The notes under the pieces are model-generated. The model was given only the letters and a program-made list of their open reading frames with translations. It did not search any database and was not told the origin of the DNA. The position numbers and the translations under genes are program-made. Positions 9,781 through 23,040 of a stretch of DNA of 64,000 nucleotides are shown one piece after another. Position 1 is the first letter of the stretch; the number at the start of each line of letters is the position of its first letter. The stretch is from positions 29,675,493 to 29,739,492 of the forward strand of contig OX419759.1 in assembly GCA_948567375.1 (NCBI GenBank), written 5' to 3'. This stretch comes from Lunularia cruciata. Its lineage: Eukaryota; Streptophyta; Marchantiopsida; Lunulariales; Lunulariaceae.

Positions 9781-12369
9781 TACTTTGCTGATATCAAAAA
9801 ACATCCATCATCACATAAGATATCAAAAACACATCCACCATTAAACCTGCTTGCAACATAGCAACGTACACGTCATGAAGGGCATAGAGAGAGACGTTCT
9901 TTTCCACCAATAGTCTAGACAATGATAACTACGTGGTTTGTGGTTTTGAGAGTTTGAAGTGAACAACGAAGGAGTCTCCGAGTTATAGCCGAAACTGAGT
10001 TGGGAGGCTTAATTTTCAATTTAGTGCTTGGAGGCCTCATTTTAAGTTCGGCAAAGTAGAGTACTTACTAATAGGGAAGATTAAGAGGAATCAGCTACCG
10101 TTTATCGAGGAATATAGTCATTACGAAACTTATATTTCTTTATCAAGCTAGGAGAACCACAAAACTTCCCTAAGTGGACGAGTACACGACGGTCAGCGAC
10201 ATGTGAATCTTGCGCGTGTGGTTTGAATTGAAAGGATTCATATCAAAGTTAAATGCTTTTACGGTAAACAGGACTATGGACTGGTAATATCCCCTGATTG
10301 TTCATGCAGGATTGATACAGAAGGCATATAGCAGCAAAAAAATACGATTACAGAAATATAGGGTGAATGTCATTACGGACTAGGAATTGGTACACAAACA
10401 CTCGACTTCACTCATATCTCTTGACATCCACCTCGCCTTTCGTACAGTTCAACTCTGGGCAATTGAAATACTGAACTCTTCTCGATAAAAAGTTAAGTAA
10501 AGGGATGAGTTTCTAGGAAACAAAACAGCTTCTTTTTGCACAAAAAAAGTATGTTACTATCCACATTTCACTATGATCTAACTTGGTTGTATCTATTGTT
10601 AATAAAGGCAATTGTGGGAAAAAGGTTCTTAATATTCGAATTTTATCACCAGTGATCTCAATTTCAGTTCTAAGCGGAGGATGAGCTTTGACGTACTCGA
10701 TATAGGTTGAGATCTATTAAGCATTATCCGCACCAGAGATATGAATGACGTAATATCAGTTTTGCATGATGTCTTTTCAAGAAGCTATAACTAAGCAGGC
10801 CTAAACGATATTAACGTAATAAAGTCCGTTAACAGGACTTCTTTGCAATATGATGAAGAGGTCGGAAATTTGGCCATGCAAAATTACAGACAATTTTCTT
10901 CTAATAAGGTCCTTTCTGGAATTTAATTAAAACTTTGGCATACGAACTAATATGTTTGAAGGCCAGAAAACTCCTCTTTCGCATTGGATATTCATGTATA
11001 CTTAGTGTGCTTTGACGAGAGAAGCCGGTTCTGTTTGCGATGTCACGTTTTGTTATCAAGTGCGTGGTAACCATTCTCGGACAAGTTACTATGAAATAAA
11101 AGTGGAGCGCATTACAAACAAATTCAATGGTTGGTTGCGGGACAAGTCTACAAAGCAGATCTTTCGTTCCGACATCAAATTTGTAGAATAGTTGTAGCAT
11201 GCCGCTTGGCTGAGAAAGCGAGTGACATAAAAACAAAAAACACAATGAGAGTGACACAAGAAACAGACAACTCACTTTATTGATATAGTTACTCTTATTC
11301 ATTTGGTAATCGTACACACTTGATTCATGTTTATAATCGAAGGCTAACATTGACGTCCATTAGTTGCTTGTGCGTATGCATGTAATGAATCTTGTTTAGG
11401 CTGAAATGCGATCATACTCACCCCCACACCTGATCATACCTATTTGTTGGCTCGATGAGGTTCCTTCTCTCAGTTACTAATCTTCTGGTACTCCCATCGT
11501 GCATGGCGCTCACGAAGGGCCATGTAGGCTTATACACAAACAAACAGCTGGTCTTATAGCATAGGGGTGTGTATTACCTCAGATTCCACAATGAAAATTT
11601 CTTTCAAGATTTTCAAAGTATTGTGGGAACTTCCGACGTAGTGAAAAAGGTGCATTTTTAATGTAGTAGATCATTTCCATGAACAAATAAAAATATGCAT
11701 TCCAATGCTACTAGTCAATTTCCTTATGCTACTTGGCTTACATCGTCCATGCATGAATACTAGGATCCATATGCCCTTTTGCCATCTAGTGTGCTCCAAG
11801 TTTTCCATACTCCTGCGTGCTATCTTGGTAGATGACAACGAGAAAGATGTCTTTACTTGGCCCCTAGCTCTCTTCCCCAATAGACTTTGCTTCTTCTTGC
11901 TCATGGGGGCCCATCCGGATATTGAGAGACTGTCTCTTGGATTCATCGGTTTCTAAATGGAGATTGGCTCGCTTTATACGGTGAGTACACCATCCAAGCC
12001 CAGGCGGCTACCAAACGGATCACAGAGTCCCTACATGATCATGCTCCACCTCCAAAGCATAGTAGTCTATGCCATTCCTTGATGTTAGGCCAGGTAGGGG
12101 AGTACCAATGTGCAATCTAGGCACTATCACCCTCTAGACTAGCACCCTCCTCCGCAGATACATTATCAGCCTTGTAGGATCTTCATCCATCAGCCACATA
12201 TGAACTTCCTTACTTTGTCCATGACTACCACCTAGATGAGGAGCTCTAGCTTATAAAGTCCTTCTTTGTCCAGACTTTACTCCACTCTCAATGTTTTTCA
12301 GCATGTGGTCCTTTAGGTTTAGTTTTTGAGCCTTTACAAGATTGTCTCTCCCCAGATATGCCAGACTCA
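9781..12369. other. Unassigned sequence, possibly LINE 5' part at its right end
   Basis: From 9781 to ~11,650 nothing is recognised; the 149-codon frame at 10901-11350 (-) has no motifs. From ~11,950 onward the + strand has LINE-like scraps (for example RLRVPPSLFFLPTYCPGFG just before the RT blocks), suggesting the old LINE may extend leftward, but the start cannot be placed. Confidence 0.35.
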
Positions 12370-12419
12370 GAGTTCCCCCTTCTCTTTTCTTTCTGCCAAC
12401 ATATTGCCCTGGGTTTGGT

Positions 12420-13000
12420 GCCCTACATACAGCTCGTTTGTTTGGTGCATCTCAGCTCCTTGCTCTATCCAATGAGACTTTAGGTGTTTTCACTATTGCC
12501 ATAGGGGATGTTTTCTTATGATTGGTCTCACATACCATATGTCTATAGTTTCATCATTCATTTTTATCTTCTTTCTCTCCTCATCAGTATGTTGTAGCTA
12601 CACCAAGTGGTTGTGAGACGGTTCTTGTGGGCATTAGAGCTTCCTTAGACCTCCACCCTAATTGGGTGGTTGTCCAAGTGGATGTCTCAAATACCTTCAA
12701 TACCATTTCTCATCCAACTTTGTTTCAAGCTCTTCATTTGGTAGGGGATCAGATCCCCTCCCTTGTTCCTTTTGTGCATACTTTCTATGGTATAGAGACA
12801 TCATTTGTACAATCACCATCCTACCACAAGAGAGTTCACTTAGTTGGCATTGGTAGAGTGTACATGCCAAGGATATCCTTTGGGGGAGCCATTATTTGCA
12901 TATCTCACTACAAGATTTGCATGAGGTTACAGCCACCTTTCCCACATGTCTTTTCCATCCTTAATAGATGATACCCACATCCTAGGCCCATGGAGGAAGT
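12420..13000 (+). pseudogene. LINE reverse transcriptase remnant
   Basis: RT blocks are visible in two frames. The aspartate of block A lies in QVDVSNTFN (~12675). The catalytic pair is D-D at 12967-12972 in LIDDTHILGP, where functional relatives usually have F/YADD. The two blocks are in different frames and separated by stops, so no protein can be made. The family relation to the REL tail further right rests on order and on similarity to the 6778 copy. Confidence 0.75.
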
Positions 13001-13009
13001 AGTCCATGA

Positions 13010-13719
13010 AGTTATATTACCAATAGCTAGACATATGATCTAGAGGTGAAATTTGGTTTGGTAACATCTGGAAGGATGTTATACATGATTGACTAAATAG
13101 ATCAGATACAGATATCACCAAAACTAATACTACTAATAGGGCAGAAATTGAAACAGACTTGAAAACATTAGAACCAATAGCTAGACATGTGATCTAGAGG
13201 TGAAATTTGGTTTTGTAACATCTGAAAGGATGTTATACATGATGGACTAAATAGATCAAAAAGAAGTATCACCAAAAGGGTACTCCTACTAAAAGGGAAG
13301 AAACCAAAATATGCCTAAAATCTTTAGTCAATTTTGGAGGCCTAAATGGATGAATTAGACCTCAAAAATGTGCAGATTCCCCCAATGCAAGAAAGGCTGG
13401 CCTTCCCTCCCCCCAACTTTCCAACGGTATCTCCCCACACAATTTGGAGATTCCTACAAGAAGATTCTCTCTGGTCAAAGATGGGTTGACCAACCAGATA
13501 GGATCAGAACTGACATGCCACCCATGCAAACAATCAATCTAAGGGCAGAGCTTGCTTATAGGTCACCAATTCATATATCTGATCCAAGGGTGGAGCTTCC
13601 TTTGGAGGGGTCCCCTTTGCTATATAATATAGTCAAGGTGCTCCTTTGGTGCATCAAAGTTTGAGTGTGAAACTTGTGTTTTCTCTTCTATGTCTCTCTA
13701 TTATCCTCAAAACATTATA
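13010..13719 (+). mobile_element. Solo LTR of the chromovirus family, inserted in the LINE
   Basis: It matches the LTRs at 53408-54146 and 28567-29302, including the opening ACCAATAGCTAGACATATGATCT-type sequence duplicated in tandem with a ~154-bp period, the TGGATGAATTAG(A/G)CCTCAAAAATGT block, the GGTGGAGCTTCCTTGG-type tail region and TTTCTCTTCT near the end. The ends have decayed (TATATTACC...CATTATA instead of TGTAATACC...TATTACA). Flanking GAAGT/AAAGT is consistent with an eroded 5-bp target duplication. No internal domain is present. Confidence 0.75.
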
Positions 13720-15566
13720 AAAGTGTAGGCTTTCACACTTTGTTTGAAGTCCTTGGGTTTACAAGTTTAGACTTGTAAGTGCAAGGGGTGGAGCCCATAC
13801 ACAGTCCTCTCCCTCTTTGACTTCCCTTCAAGATTCTAATTCCCAATAGGAGGTTTGAGAGTATTTGGCTCCCCTCTTGGAAGGGAGGCTTTTTGTAGCT
13901 CCTTTATTTCATACACTTTGATTAAGGCTACTGCACATGCTCACCTCCTCCCATTGTTGGGAACATACAAGTGGACTACTCCCTCCTTTTAAGATGTTTG
14001 TCCCAAGAGCATCCTATTTGGAATGTACATATCCTCCCACAAAGGTACTCCTACAAAAACTATGGTCCTTTGATAGTATCTTGTGGCATACCTTCTCCAC
14101 ACTCTTAGGACAGTGTATGCTCTCACAATTATTAGATGATTGGTGGTGATTCAAAATAGCTCTTCTCACAATCATGGGAGGATGTGGTATCACATCAAAG
14201 GAGGCTATTGCACTAGCAACTTACCTATGAGCACAGGCACCAATGGCCCCCTATTGGCAGATAGGTTCTTACATGAGAGTTGCCTTTTTTTATTGCCACC
14301 TATTGCAACAATTGACTTAGGCACCTATGATGTTCCAAATATCTCTTTAATTGGCTTGGAATTTATTGCAAGACCCTGCATGTATAGCACTCCTTTCTTT
14401 GCAGAATATGTATCCCTAGATTTTAGAAAGTTTCAGGTGGAGCTAAGTGAGCATATGCACACTAACACTCTTTCTAGGATCCTCCTTGACACACCTTTAC
14501 TTGATAGTGGTTGGATACTCTCTTGCAGCAGAAAGGGTGTTGGAGCTTGGCTTCATGCTTCCCCTTTGATTGAGGATTTTCAATTCACATCTGAGTTGTT
14601 CACTACAGCCCTTCAGCTTTAACCAGGCCAACCACATCCATCACTCTTGAGTTTATTGGACCGTTGCTTGTGTGGCTCTTCTTTGGATGCTAAGAGCATA
14701 CATCTTCTATGATGTGCTATGGGAGGAGAGTCTACTAGGATCCATGATGCCATTAGAGATTTAGTGACCCATATCCTGTGCTCTGCATGCTCACAAGTTC
14801 AGATCAAGTGATGGATGGTCCTACCAGGCTTACCTCACTAGAGAGTGTGCACAAATATTGTCACCTTTAGAGATGGCTGACTTTCATTGATGATATGGTA
14901 GTGGAGAGCCCACTTAGACTACAGTCTTTGGCATGAGCTATCATCTAGGCAGGATCTTTAGCAATCATTGCCACTAAGGGGAAGGAAGACCACTATGCCC
15001 CATGGCTTGCCTTTGACACCTTTGTTCCCCTAACAATGGAGCTTTTTGACCACCTTCATCCTCTGTTTGATGGTCTTTCAAGAGGCAACACAAGGCTCAC
15101 AACAAAGGAGAGGCCCTTTGACTTTCTCCCCTGCCTTGCTTACCTTGAATTTATGCTAGATGGTCTCTGTCACCCTACACAGATCACCATCTTTGAGTCT
15201 TCATAATGATCATCAAGAGTGTGGGTACACTTGGTTCAAACATACCATTGGGGGATATCACATTGTGCAGTTATAGAACCTTATTCCTTTTGTTCTCCTT
15301 TTGTTCTTGTTCTTGTTCTTGTTCTTCTCTTTATAACTAATAAAGCTTCCCATAAGAAGGAGTCAATGCTTGTCATCATCTACCAATACACAATAGGAAA
15401 ATTTCTTTAAAATTTCTTTAAGGTACATGTACTTGTCATGATTCATTTTTTAGCTCTTTTATCTACAATTTTGGTCATGCCAAGTTATTCCTTTCACTCC
15501 TTGGTGGATGTTGTACACATTGTGTGTCTTATAAACTAAATTAAGCAGACTTTAATGCACTTGGCT

Positions 15567-15567
15567 G

Positions 15568-15600
<33 letters not shown>

Positions 15601-15617
15601 TTCTTCTTCTTCTTCTT
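15567..15617. repeat. (ATC)n-(TTC)n microsatellite
   Basis: About eleven ATC units followed by six TTC units, just downstream of the old LINE. Confidence 0.95.
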
Positions 15618-16582
15618 CTAGGCTTGAGAGTCAAAGTATCAAAGTGTAAGGTGTTGTACTCTTAAATTTCCTTCTCACCTTTAGTAACTTCCAGAGTAAT
15701 GTAGTACATCTATAGATAACATATGTATTCTTGGAGAACCTATAAGGACCATGGATTTTGTCATTTTTTTTATGTCTCTTTTGTAAATTATTTCATATGG
15801 ATCACCTTCATCTAAGAGAATTGCAAGTGGTACATGATAACTATCCTATAATATTATCCAATGACCAACCTACCTACTTTACATGGTATTATTTCTCTGA
15901 CCATCTTATCATCTTTGAGAGTCTTTAGCGTTATCATTATACCAAAGATTTTTTAGTGTTTGATAAGAGACTTGGCAGTCTCAATAAGCTTGGGAAGGAC
16001 AATTTTTTGTAGTAATTGCCCAAACTCAAGGACTTTTGGATTATAGCAAGTTCTTAAGGCGTTCAAGGCATTATTCTCAAAACAAGGAAGGAAAAGCAAA
16101 CAAGGCTAAGGATCAATGCTTAGCAAATTGGTAAGGAGATGCATTTAGTAAAATATTTTCCCAAAAGAAACAAGCAAGTAATGGATGCATACATCCTACA
16201 TTACATGTAGCAAAAATAGTTTTTTTTTTTTATCAATATTGGCCTTTTATAGTTATTTACATTGAAAAGAATGATTGTATGGAAATAAATTATAATAAAA
16301 AGTCAAGCATAAATACTTTTGGCATAAATAAGAGGAAGCTCATGGCAAACAAGATAATCAAAATGAGGACTATTCCTAAAGTTCTTAAGAACCATGATGT
16401 GGAGAGAGAAATCAATTTCTTTTAATCATTAATTAAAAAAGTATTATATAAAATATATATTAAGATATTTAATATATAAAATTAAATAGATAAAGCTTAT
16501 AATAATTTTAATTAGTATATCTTTATCATAAGTACAAAGGTTTTGAGCTTTTTTCAGTTTTGTACATGTAAATAAGAGAAAC
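15618..16582. other. Unassigned AT-rich sequence
   Basis: No gene recognised. It contains several long T/A runs. Confidence 0.35.
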
Positions 16583-18661
16583 TGTGGTATTAGGAATTTG
16601 CAAAATCTAAATTTTTTTTTTTTTTTACTTTTTACCCTTTTTTTTTAGTCCCAAGGGGAAGCTTCTAGTCTTAGAAAAGGAAAAATGATATTCCTTTCAA
16701 AGGAGTTCATGACCCTTTGAAGTACAATGATTCCTTTGGAAGGCATGAGAAGGGGTAACCTTAGGAAAGAGATAGGAGGGGATCTTCAATAGATAATCAG
16801 GAGTAGGTAGTTAGCATATGTCGATCAAAGAATACTGTCATTTCTTCATTTGTGAAATTAAGAATGTTTGCAAAGCATGAATACAAGAAAGTACATTGAA
16901 TAAGAAGGGTCCAACCTTTGGAATTCAATGTCTCTCTTGAAGTATGGGCAAGGCAAGAAAATTTTGCTTTCAATCAAAGACAGCATGGAAATAATGTACA
17001 AGGAACAATTATCTACTCAAACCTGTGAAGGGATGATGGAAGAATATATATGGGCAAGCGACCCGGCAAAACAATCACAATCAATTCAATAGTTTCCAAA
17101 GAAACCCGACCACAAAAAAGGGAATTGGGGTTTGGATTTTAGAGGAGGTTAGAGAGAGTAAGAGTGGAAGTAGAGCCAAAGACATAGACCTTACTGTAAA
17201 CTTAGTTGATCACCATGATTTACAAACAAGCACCAAATAGACCTTTAAACCTAAAGTCCAAAAAGGTGAATCAATGGAAGATGTGTGGAAGAAAGGAGAT
17301 CTTGGAGAGTAAACAATTGACATTTTTGCTATGGGATTGGTCTTACACCATAATATCAATAGGGCAGGAAATCTGTCAAGGTAAATTTAGAAAGATAGAG
17401 ACCTTGAGGAAAACCCACATCTTTGGATGTATAACCATTGGAGACAAGTACTCCGTGATGGTGCAAGAGTAGAAGGAGGAGAAATATTAGATACTTCATT
17501 TATCAATGCCAAAAGAAAGGTTAATTTGGTAGCACATCTGTTCATTTCCAAAGGATGCCAAGAATGGGTGGGGTGTTAGTAGTTACCAAGACCAACCCAA
17601 AGGGAAGTAGTCCTAGCCCTTCTAAAACTCTGTAAATTATCTACAACCTACGTGGAAATCAACCAAGTAATATTGTTCAAGAACATGTTTGCAAGAGAAC
17701 CAATAGATTTGGCATTCATATTCCATTGACAAACCCAGTAGATGTACCATACCTTTGCCAATAAGGGACCTCATTACTTAATACCTTTTGTTATCTAGTC
17801 TTAATTAGGTATGGGTTTATTGGATGAAGATGAGCAAGTGATGTACCTTGAACATCAGATTAGTGAGGATTAATTCCTAAGCAAGCCAAGACGGTTGAAG
17901 TCTTTACAAAAGGTGGAAGAGGAGGACATAGGTTCCATATAGGCAGAGAAAGAGCAATTGGGAAAGGACCAAAGAAGCAAATGAAGAAGAAGCAAGCTTG
18001 TGTGAAGGCTAGGTCAGTCTAGGGGAAAAGGAAGGTAGCCAATCCTCAAAAGGCAATAAATTCCCAATTGAACAAGAAAGCAAGGGAGACATGAAAGGTA
18101 GTAGAACCACTCAAAGATATGCAAGAGTTGTTCTCTACTACTAAAATATCTGGTAGTAAATTTAGGGAGAAAAGGAAATCCAATGTAGAAATAGATAGAC
18201 ATAAACAAGAACCGGATGGCATCAAGGATGGACAATGCTAAAGTCAATCATCACATAAGGAAGTTAGAATTAGAAGGATTGTTTGATCTTGTATATTTCA
18301 CACCAATGAAGGACCAGTAGGAAGGAGATGCTTTGGAAGAGATACCCAAAGAATAAGCAAAGATGCCAAAGTTAAGTGCATCCTCTTGGAAGGTGATAAT
18401 TCTTTTGACTAAAGGCTAAGGGAAGGAATAACTAATGTCATAGAACCAACATAAGGGCAGCAACATGGCAGTCTAGTGCCTTTCCTAAGGGAGGTTTTGC
18501 TAATAATCCAATTCTTGATAAGTGTTTATGATGAGTTTAGGTGGTCAAGAGTAGAATTAAGATACATAGATGAGTTACCAAGGTGGATGCATAACACCTT
18601 GAAGAAATTCTATAGAGAAATTCCAATCCTTCATAAGGAGTTAGAGGATACTAAGAGAATA

Positions 18662-18829
18662 TGATGGAGGAATATTCTTTTGTTGTATCAATGAGAGAAG
18701 ATCTACATCAGATGAAGGAAGAGAATGAAACCTTGGTCGCCAAAGTTGTATCACAAGTAGAAGAGATAGAGCATTTTCAAAGAAAGTTTGAAGTTGTTAA
18801 GAAGGAAAAGATGTTGTGGCAAACTTAGT
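18662..18829 (+). pseudogene. Coiled-coil fragment of the unnamed unit's protein
   Basis: A 55-codon frame, MEEYSFVVSMREDLHQMKEE followed by a Glu/Lys-rich heptad-like stretch ending KKEKMLWQT and a stop. It occupies the same relative position as the coiled coil of the unit at 33033-36777 (which begins MEELWREEVLRKKTFKMLQE). Further Lys/Glu-rich scraps continue to ~19190. Confidence 0.5.
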
Positions 18830-19539
18830 CATATAGGACTTATGAAAGAGTTAGCTAGGAAGATGCAAAATGTAGGAAGATTGAAGAACCAAAGGAAAAG
18901 ATAAAACAAGGTCAAAAGTCAGAAGGCAAAGGCAACAAAAATAAGAGATGTGGAGGAAGAGTTATGATGTGCAACTATTCAAATCCACAAGATGTTGAAC
19001 AAGACAACCCAAGGCAAGAAGTAAGATGCCAATACTAATCTAGATCCAGCAATCATGAAGAACAGAGCAGCAATACAAGCTGAAAAACCATACATGAAGT
19101 GGAAGGAATGACTATAAGTCCAAAGGAAAGAGTAGAGAACTTGTACAAGAGATTTCAAAGCAATTTTAGATAAGTTTGTAAGATACACTCTATTAGAGGA
19201 TGAGACTAGGTTACTTCAAACTTAGCTGTTAAGTTCAAAAGAGTAAAGGAAAGAAGTGGGAAGATGTAGCAATGAAATTTGCAAATACAATGTAGAGGAA
19301 GACATCCAAGACTAGGGATTACCCTCTAAACCCTACTCAGAATTTATCTTAGTGAGTGTAGCTGAGAAGTTAGGTAAAATCCTTGCAAGCATACTTGAGA
19401 AAGTTTAGGAGATAGAGAGTGGTATTCTTAGGAAAGACTCTAGTTCCTTTGGAGTCAATCATTACCTTTATGAAGGGATGTCCATTTTGGGTGGATATTT
19501 AGGATTTAGATTGGCATAACTTAGTTTTGAGTTGCCAAG

Positions 19540-19546
19540 TATTTAA
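19540..19546 (+). promoter_or_regulatory. TATTTAA box of unit i
   Basis: TATTTAAGG followed by AAGCATCA, about 690 bp before the inferred right end; the same arrangement occurs in four other units. Confidence 0.5.
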
Positions 19547-20235
19547 GGCCAAGCATCAATGTCACATGTTATTCAATTTAGTGCTTGATAAGTAAAAAAG
19601 ACCTGTGCTCGTTGTCATTATTATCATCCTTGTGCAATGTTATTCTTTTGTGATTTGTATTCTTATCAAATCTTTGCAATAAGTATCACTTCATTCCTTG
19701 TGTATTTAATGCTTGGTGGTGGAGGCAATCATCTAACAGCAACACCTCAAGGGTAAAGGTGGATCTAGTGTTGAAAGTAGATGAGAATCAAAAATCTAGT
19801 GGAGTATTTTCCCTTCATAGACAAGTATTGACTTTAGAAGGCTTATAATAGATTTTGTCCTTTGGAAAGGGTTTTGACCTCAGATAAAAATTGGTACCTT
19901 CAGAGGTAGTGCAAGACCTTTGGAAAGGAAGTTCAAGAAAGTCTCTTAAAGGAGATAACACATTTGGATTGAAACATAACTTTCAAGAGTTGATTGGATT
20001 TAGTATGAGTGTGAAGGAGTTTACCTTTGTAAGTTTCTATGATGCACCTTGGTTGGTGCTTATCACCTTCTTCTAGGAGTATTTTCTGCCCAAGAAGTGA
20101 AAGAAGTAATAATAAAGGACTTAATCAATGACAATTCCTTTGTACATCTTCATTTATAATTTCATTGTATCCATGAGGGAACAATTATTTTCTTATCATA
20201 ATATTACAAATTAGTGAGTTAATGTGCTATTATGG

Positions 20236-23040
20236 AAGTCTATATTGGTTGGAGGAATTTTGAAGAAATTCTTGTTAGTGGAGAGTTTATTCCAAAGGGA
20301 AGTCTAAATTCCAGCCACACCTTCCAAAGGAGAGGAGAAAGATTCTTTGGGTAAACGTGTTGTCAAAACCTGCTCCTTTTCTGAATGAAACTAACAACTT
20401 CCTAAAGAATTGCTTTCAAATTTTTTTGAAACCTACCAAAGGTTTGCATATAAGGATGTAATTGAGGACCAATTGAATGCCATTGCAATGAGGGCTGAAA
20501 ATATAGTTTGGAGGTTTCCCTGAGAAAGGAAATGCTAATTGGAATTTTGATCTTTGTAGTATATTTTTGACCTTTCAATTAAGTAGGCATAGTTAATCAA
20601 ATAAGACAAACAATTCTTGAGTGTAAAACCCTTTTGAGTGGTGAGCAACAAGTATCACTATGGTGAAAATTTTAGTGCATAAGAAGAATAAAAACTTGCT
20701 CAATTTGAGAAATCTAACTATCAATTCAAAGAAAATGGAGGAAAGAGGAGAGAGAGACTTGCAAAAGTTACATTTGAAATTTATGCTTTAGAATTGAGAA
20801 TATGTGTAAACATTGATGGCACTCAAAATTAGGAGTATGAAGCACTTAGCATCAAATCAACTTTGGGCCAATCCATGATTGCACCTAGAAGCACACTAGA
20901 GGTAAGTCTTGGCGGAAGAAGTGGATCTAAGGAATGCATTACATTTGACTCTCACTTTGGAACATTAAGCCAAGCTATGCAACACTAAATTTTACATTCC
21001 TTCATCAAGGAGAAGCATCTATTAAATAGATAGTTGCACATTACAAGAGTCTAGCAAATAGGCAAGATAATTTTCTGTTGATGAAATTATTCAGACCACA
21101 AAGGATGATATACCTATCAAATGGTAGGCAACCTTCTTTGAGCATATGTTCTCAAGTTCCAATATCAGCTAGGCATAGATCTTTTCAAGGCATACTCAAA
21201 GAATGGTGAGAATTTTTGAAGAACTAGGCTCCCATGACCTCATGCCATTCACCATTTATTTCTACATTGGGATAGATCTACTAATGGATGAGGAGAAAGG
21301 AGATTTCTTTGAACACTTTGTCACAAAGTCATATTTCACCAAAAAACTGATGGTTTGGATAAGCTAAAGGATATGCAGACTACATATGAAAAATTCAAAA
21401 TCATAGGGGAGGTAGTATCATCAATAAAAGGAAGGTACAAAGAGAAGATATATTATGCAGTCTTTGCCTTGGAAACCACCAACTTGAGAGGCAAAGCAAC
21501 AAAGAATGCGGGAAAAGGTGGTAAAAGTAGAGACAATATCAGAACAAGAAGAAGAGGTAGAAATTTGTGTAGAGATAGAATAAGAGGACTAGGTTGAACC
21601 GGAATCCAACTTTGAAGGCAAATGGGATGAACCAACAAAAGCAAGAACCCCAAAACATTATGTAGCCAGAGATCCTTGCTAACTTCTAACTTGGATACTA
21701 GGACAAGGCTTGACCAAAAGGAGGTAAGCCAAGTGGATGGTCCTTTGATACTTTGGTGAGAACTTTGGTTGAACAAACTTGACTCTTGATAATTTTACCA
21801 CTATTTTTCTTCTTTCTTTGTCACATTCTTCCTATAGGTTACTACTTATAGGAAGAATGTGACAAAGAAAGAAGACAAATAGTGGTAAAAGTATCAAGAG
21901 TCAAGTTTGTTCAAGACCTACCACCATTGGTAGAGATATTAGACAAGAGTTATAATGAGTATCAACTTGATTATTTGGAAGGTAACAATTATACTTCTAT
22001 GGTGAGGAGCATGCACTACCAACTGCAAAAGAAAAAGGCAAACATAGATTTTTATAAGAATGAAATCCTTCACCTTTGCAAGGAGCAATGCAAGAAAGGT
22101 AATTGTGAGAATGTGTTGGTCAATGCCTTGAATAAAGAGAAGATAGAGAAGGACAAAGGAAAGTGATTGCATATGGTAAGGGTGAAGAACTTGGAGGATG
22201 ATCCTTCAAAAGATTGTGGTGCTTACAAATGCAATTGTGAAGGAAAAGATAGCTTGTCTATAGGGAAATGTGGAGAATTTAATTGAAGAATGGTCGTGAT
22301 TCACTTCAAAATATTGCCAACTCAAAGACAACTTTGCATTGTATCAAAGGAAAACAAACATTTTACTTCTAGACTTCTAAAAGGAAGTGGAGATGCACAA
22401 AAAAGAGTGCAAAGATGACAATAAAGTTGGAAGCTGCTATAAGTGAATTTTGGTGTTGGAGTTGGGTAAGAAGATTGAGATAAGGAGGAGAGCCATTAGA
22501 CAAAATTACTTGTGGAGTAGATTAATAGAGAAGTTGTAGTGAAATTATTTGTGAATACTATGTAGGAGAAGAGGCAAAAATACCATCTGCAAGGTGTGTG
22601 AGATCTTGGTAAACATAATTTAAGAGTTTATCAAGTGAATAACCACTTAAGATAAAGTAAGAGAGCTAAAGATCATAAGACAACATCTTCTTTGAGCCTT
22701 GTAAGACTCAAAATTAGATACCTAGTTGTAGAACTTTGAGTTAGGATAGAAAGGACTTAAAGAGAATCTATAAATTAGACATAAATTCCAGGTTGGATGT
22801 AGCCATAGAAGACCTAAAGCCCAAAGAATCAGTACAATAGGAGTTGTAGTAGTTAGAACTTCCAAGTAGCAATTAGCAGGGTAGTTAGCTTTATACCCAT
22901 TACAATGTTAAATAGTTGGTATTTTTTGTAGCTCCTCTGTGTATCCAAATATTTAATTTGAGTGCCAAAAATGCTTTGTGTGCAATTAGACATAAGGTGA
23001 ATAAAGTGAAAAACTAACATTCTTTGTTGCTTAATTAATT
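20236..23040 (+). mobile_element. Partial further copy of the unnamed unit
   Basis: At 21094-21360 the + strand translates as fragments QTTKDD...ATFFEHMFSSSN and LMPFTIYFYIGIDLLMDEEK, matching the conserved block of the better copies (QTTYVNMQQAVFFH...FLAHFYFGLNLL). The rest is unreadable. No start or end landmarks were found, so this is a fragment, and the 66-bp foldback at 21771-21912 lies within it. Confidence 0.45.
21771..21912. repeat. Near-perfect 66-bp foldback (hairpin)
   Basis: The left arm (21771-21836, starting GAACAAACTTGACTCTTGAT) and the right arm (21847-21912) are reverse complements at 64 of 66 positions, with a 10-base loop GGTTACTACT. It could form a cruciform or a long RNA hairpin. 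Its high arm identity in otherwise decayed DNA suggests recent origin, for example by template switching. Confidence 0.95.

Larger units (their letters stand above)
12370..15210 (+). mobile_element. Old LINE of the REL family, interrupted by a solo LTR
   Basis: Translated fragments follow a LINE protein in order: AIGDVFL, CETVLVGIRASLDLHPNW, QVDVSNTFNTISHPTLFQAL (RT block A), LIDDTHILGP (RT catalytic block, from ~12953), then, after the inserted LTR, GGLRVFGSPLGREAF (~13850), SRILLDTPLLDSGWILSCSR (~14470), a knuckle CLCGSSLDAKSIH (~14670), GGESTRIHDAIRDLV, and VPLTMELFDHLHPLFD (~15020). The same motifs in the same order occur in the intact frame at 6862. Many frameshifts and stops, and AT drift, show great age. 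Confidence 0.8.
16583..20235 (+). mobile_element. Unnamed TG...CA unit, decayed copy (unit i)
   Basis: Placed by three landmarks shared with better copies: a possible start TGTGGTATTAGG at ~16583, a coiled-coil remnant at 18662-18829, and the box TATTTAAGGCCAAGCATCA at 19540. These are followed ~530 bp later by CCAAGAAGTGAAAGAAGTAA and at ~20175 by GAGGGAACAA, which match the terminal region of the unit at 60801-62723. The right end (~20235) has lost the clear TTGTCACA. Boundaries are approximate and the interior is too decayed to read as one frame. Confidence 0.45.

Noticed and set aside
10901-11350. 149-codon minus-strand frame
   Set aside because: Despite its length it has no recognisable motifs, and its hydrophobic and Ser-rich stretches look like translated AT-rich DNA. 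No supporting repeat or copy elsewhere.
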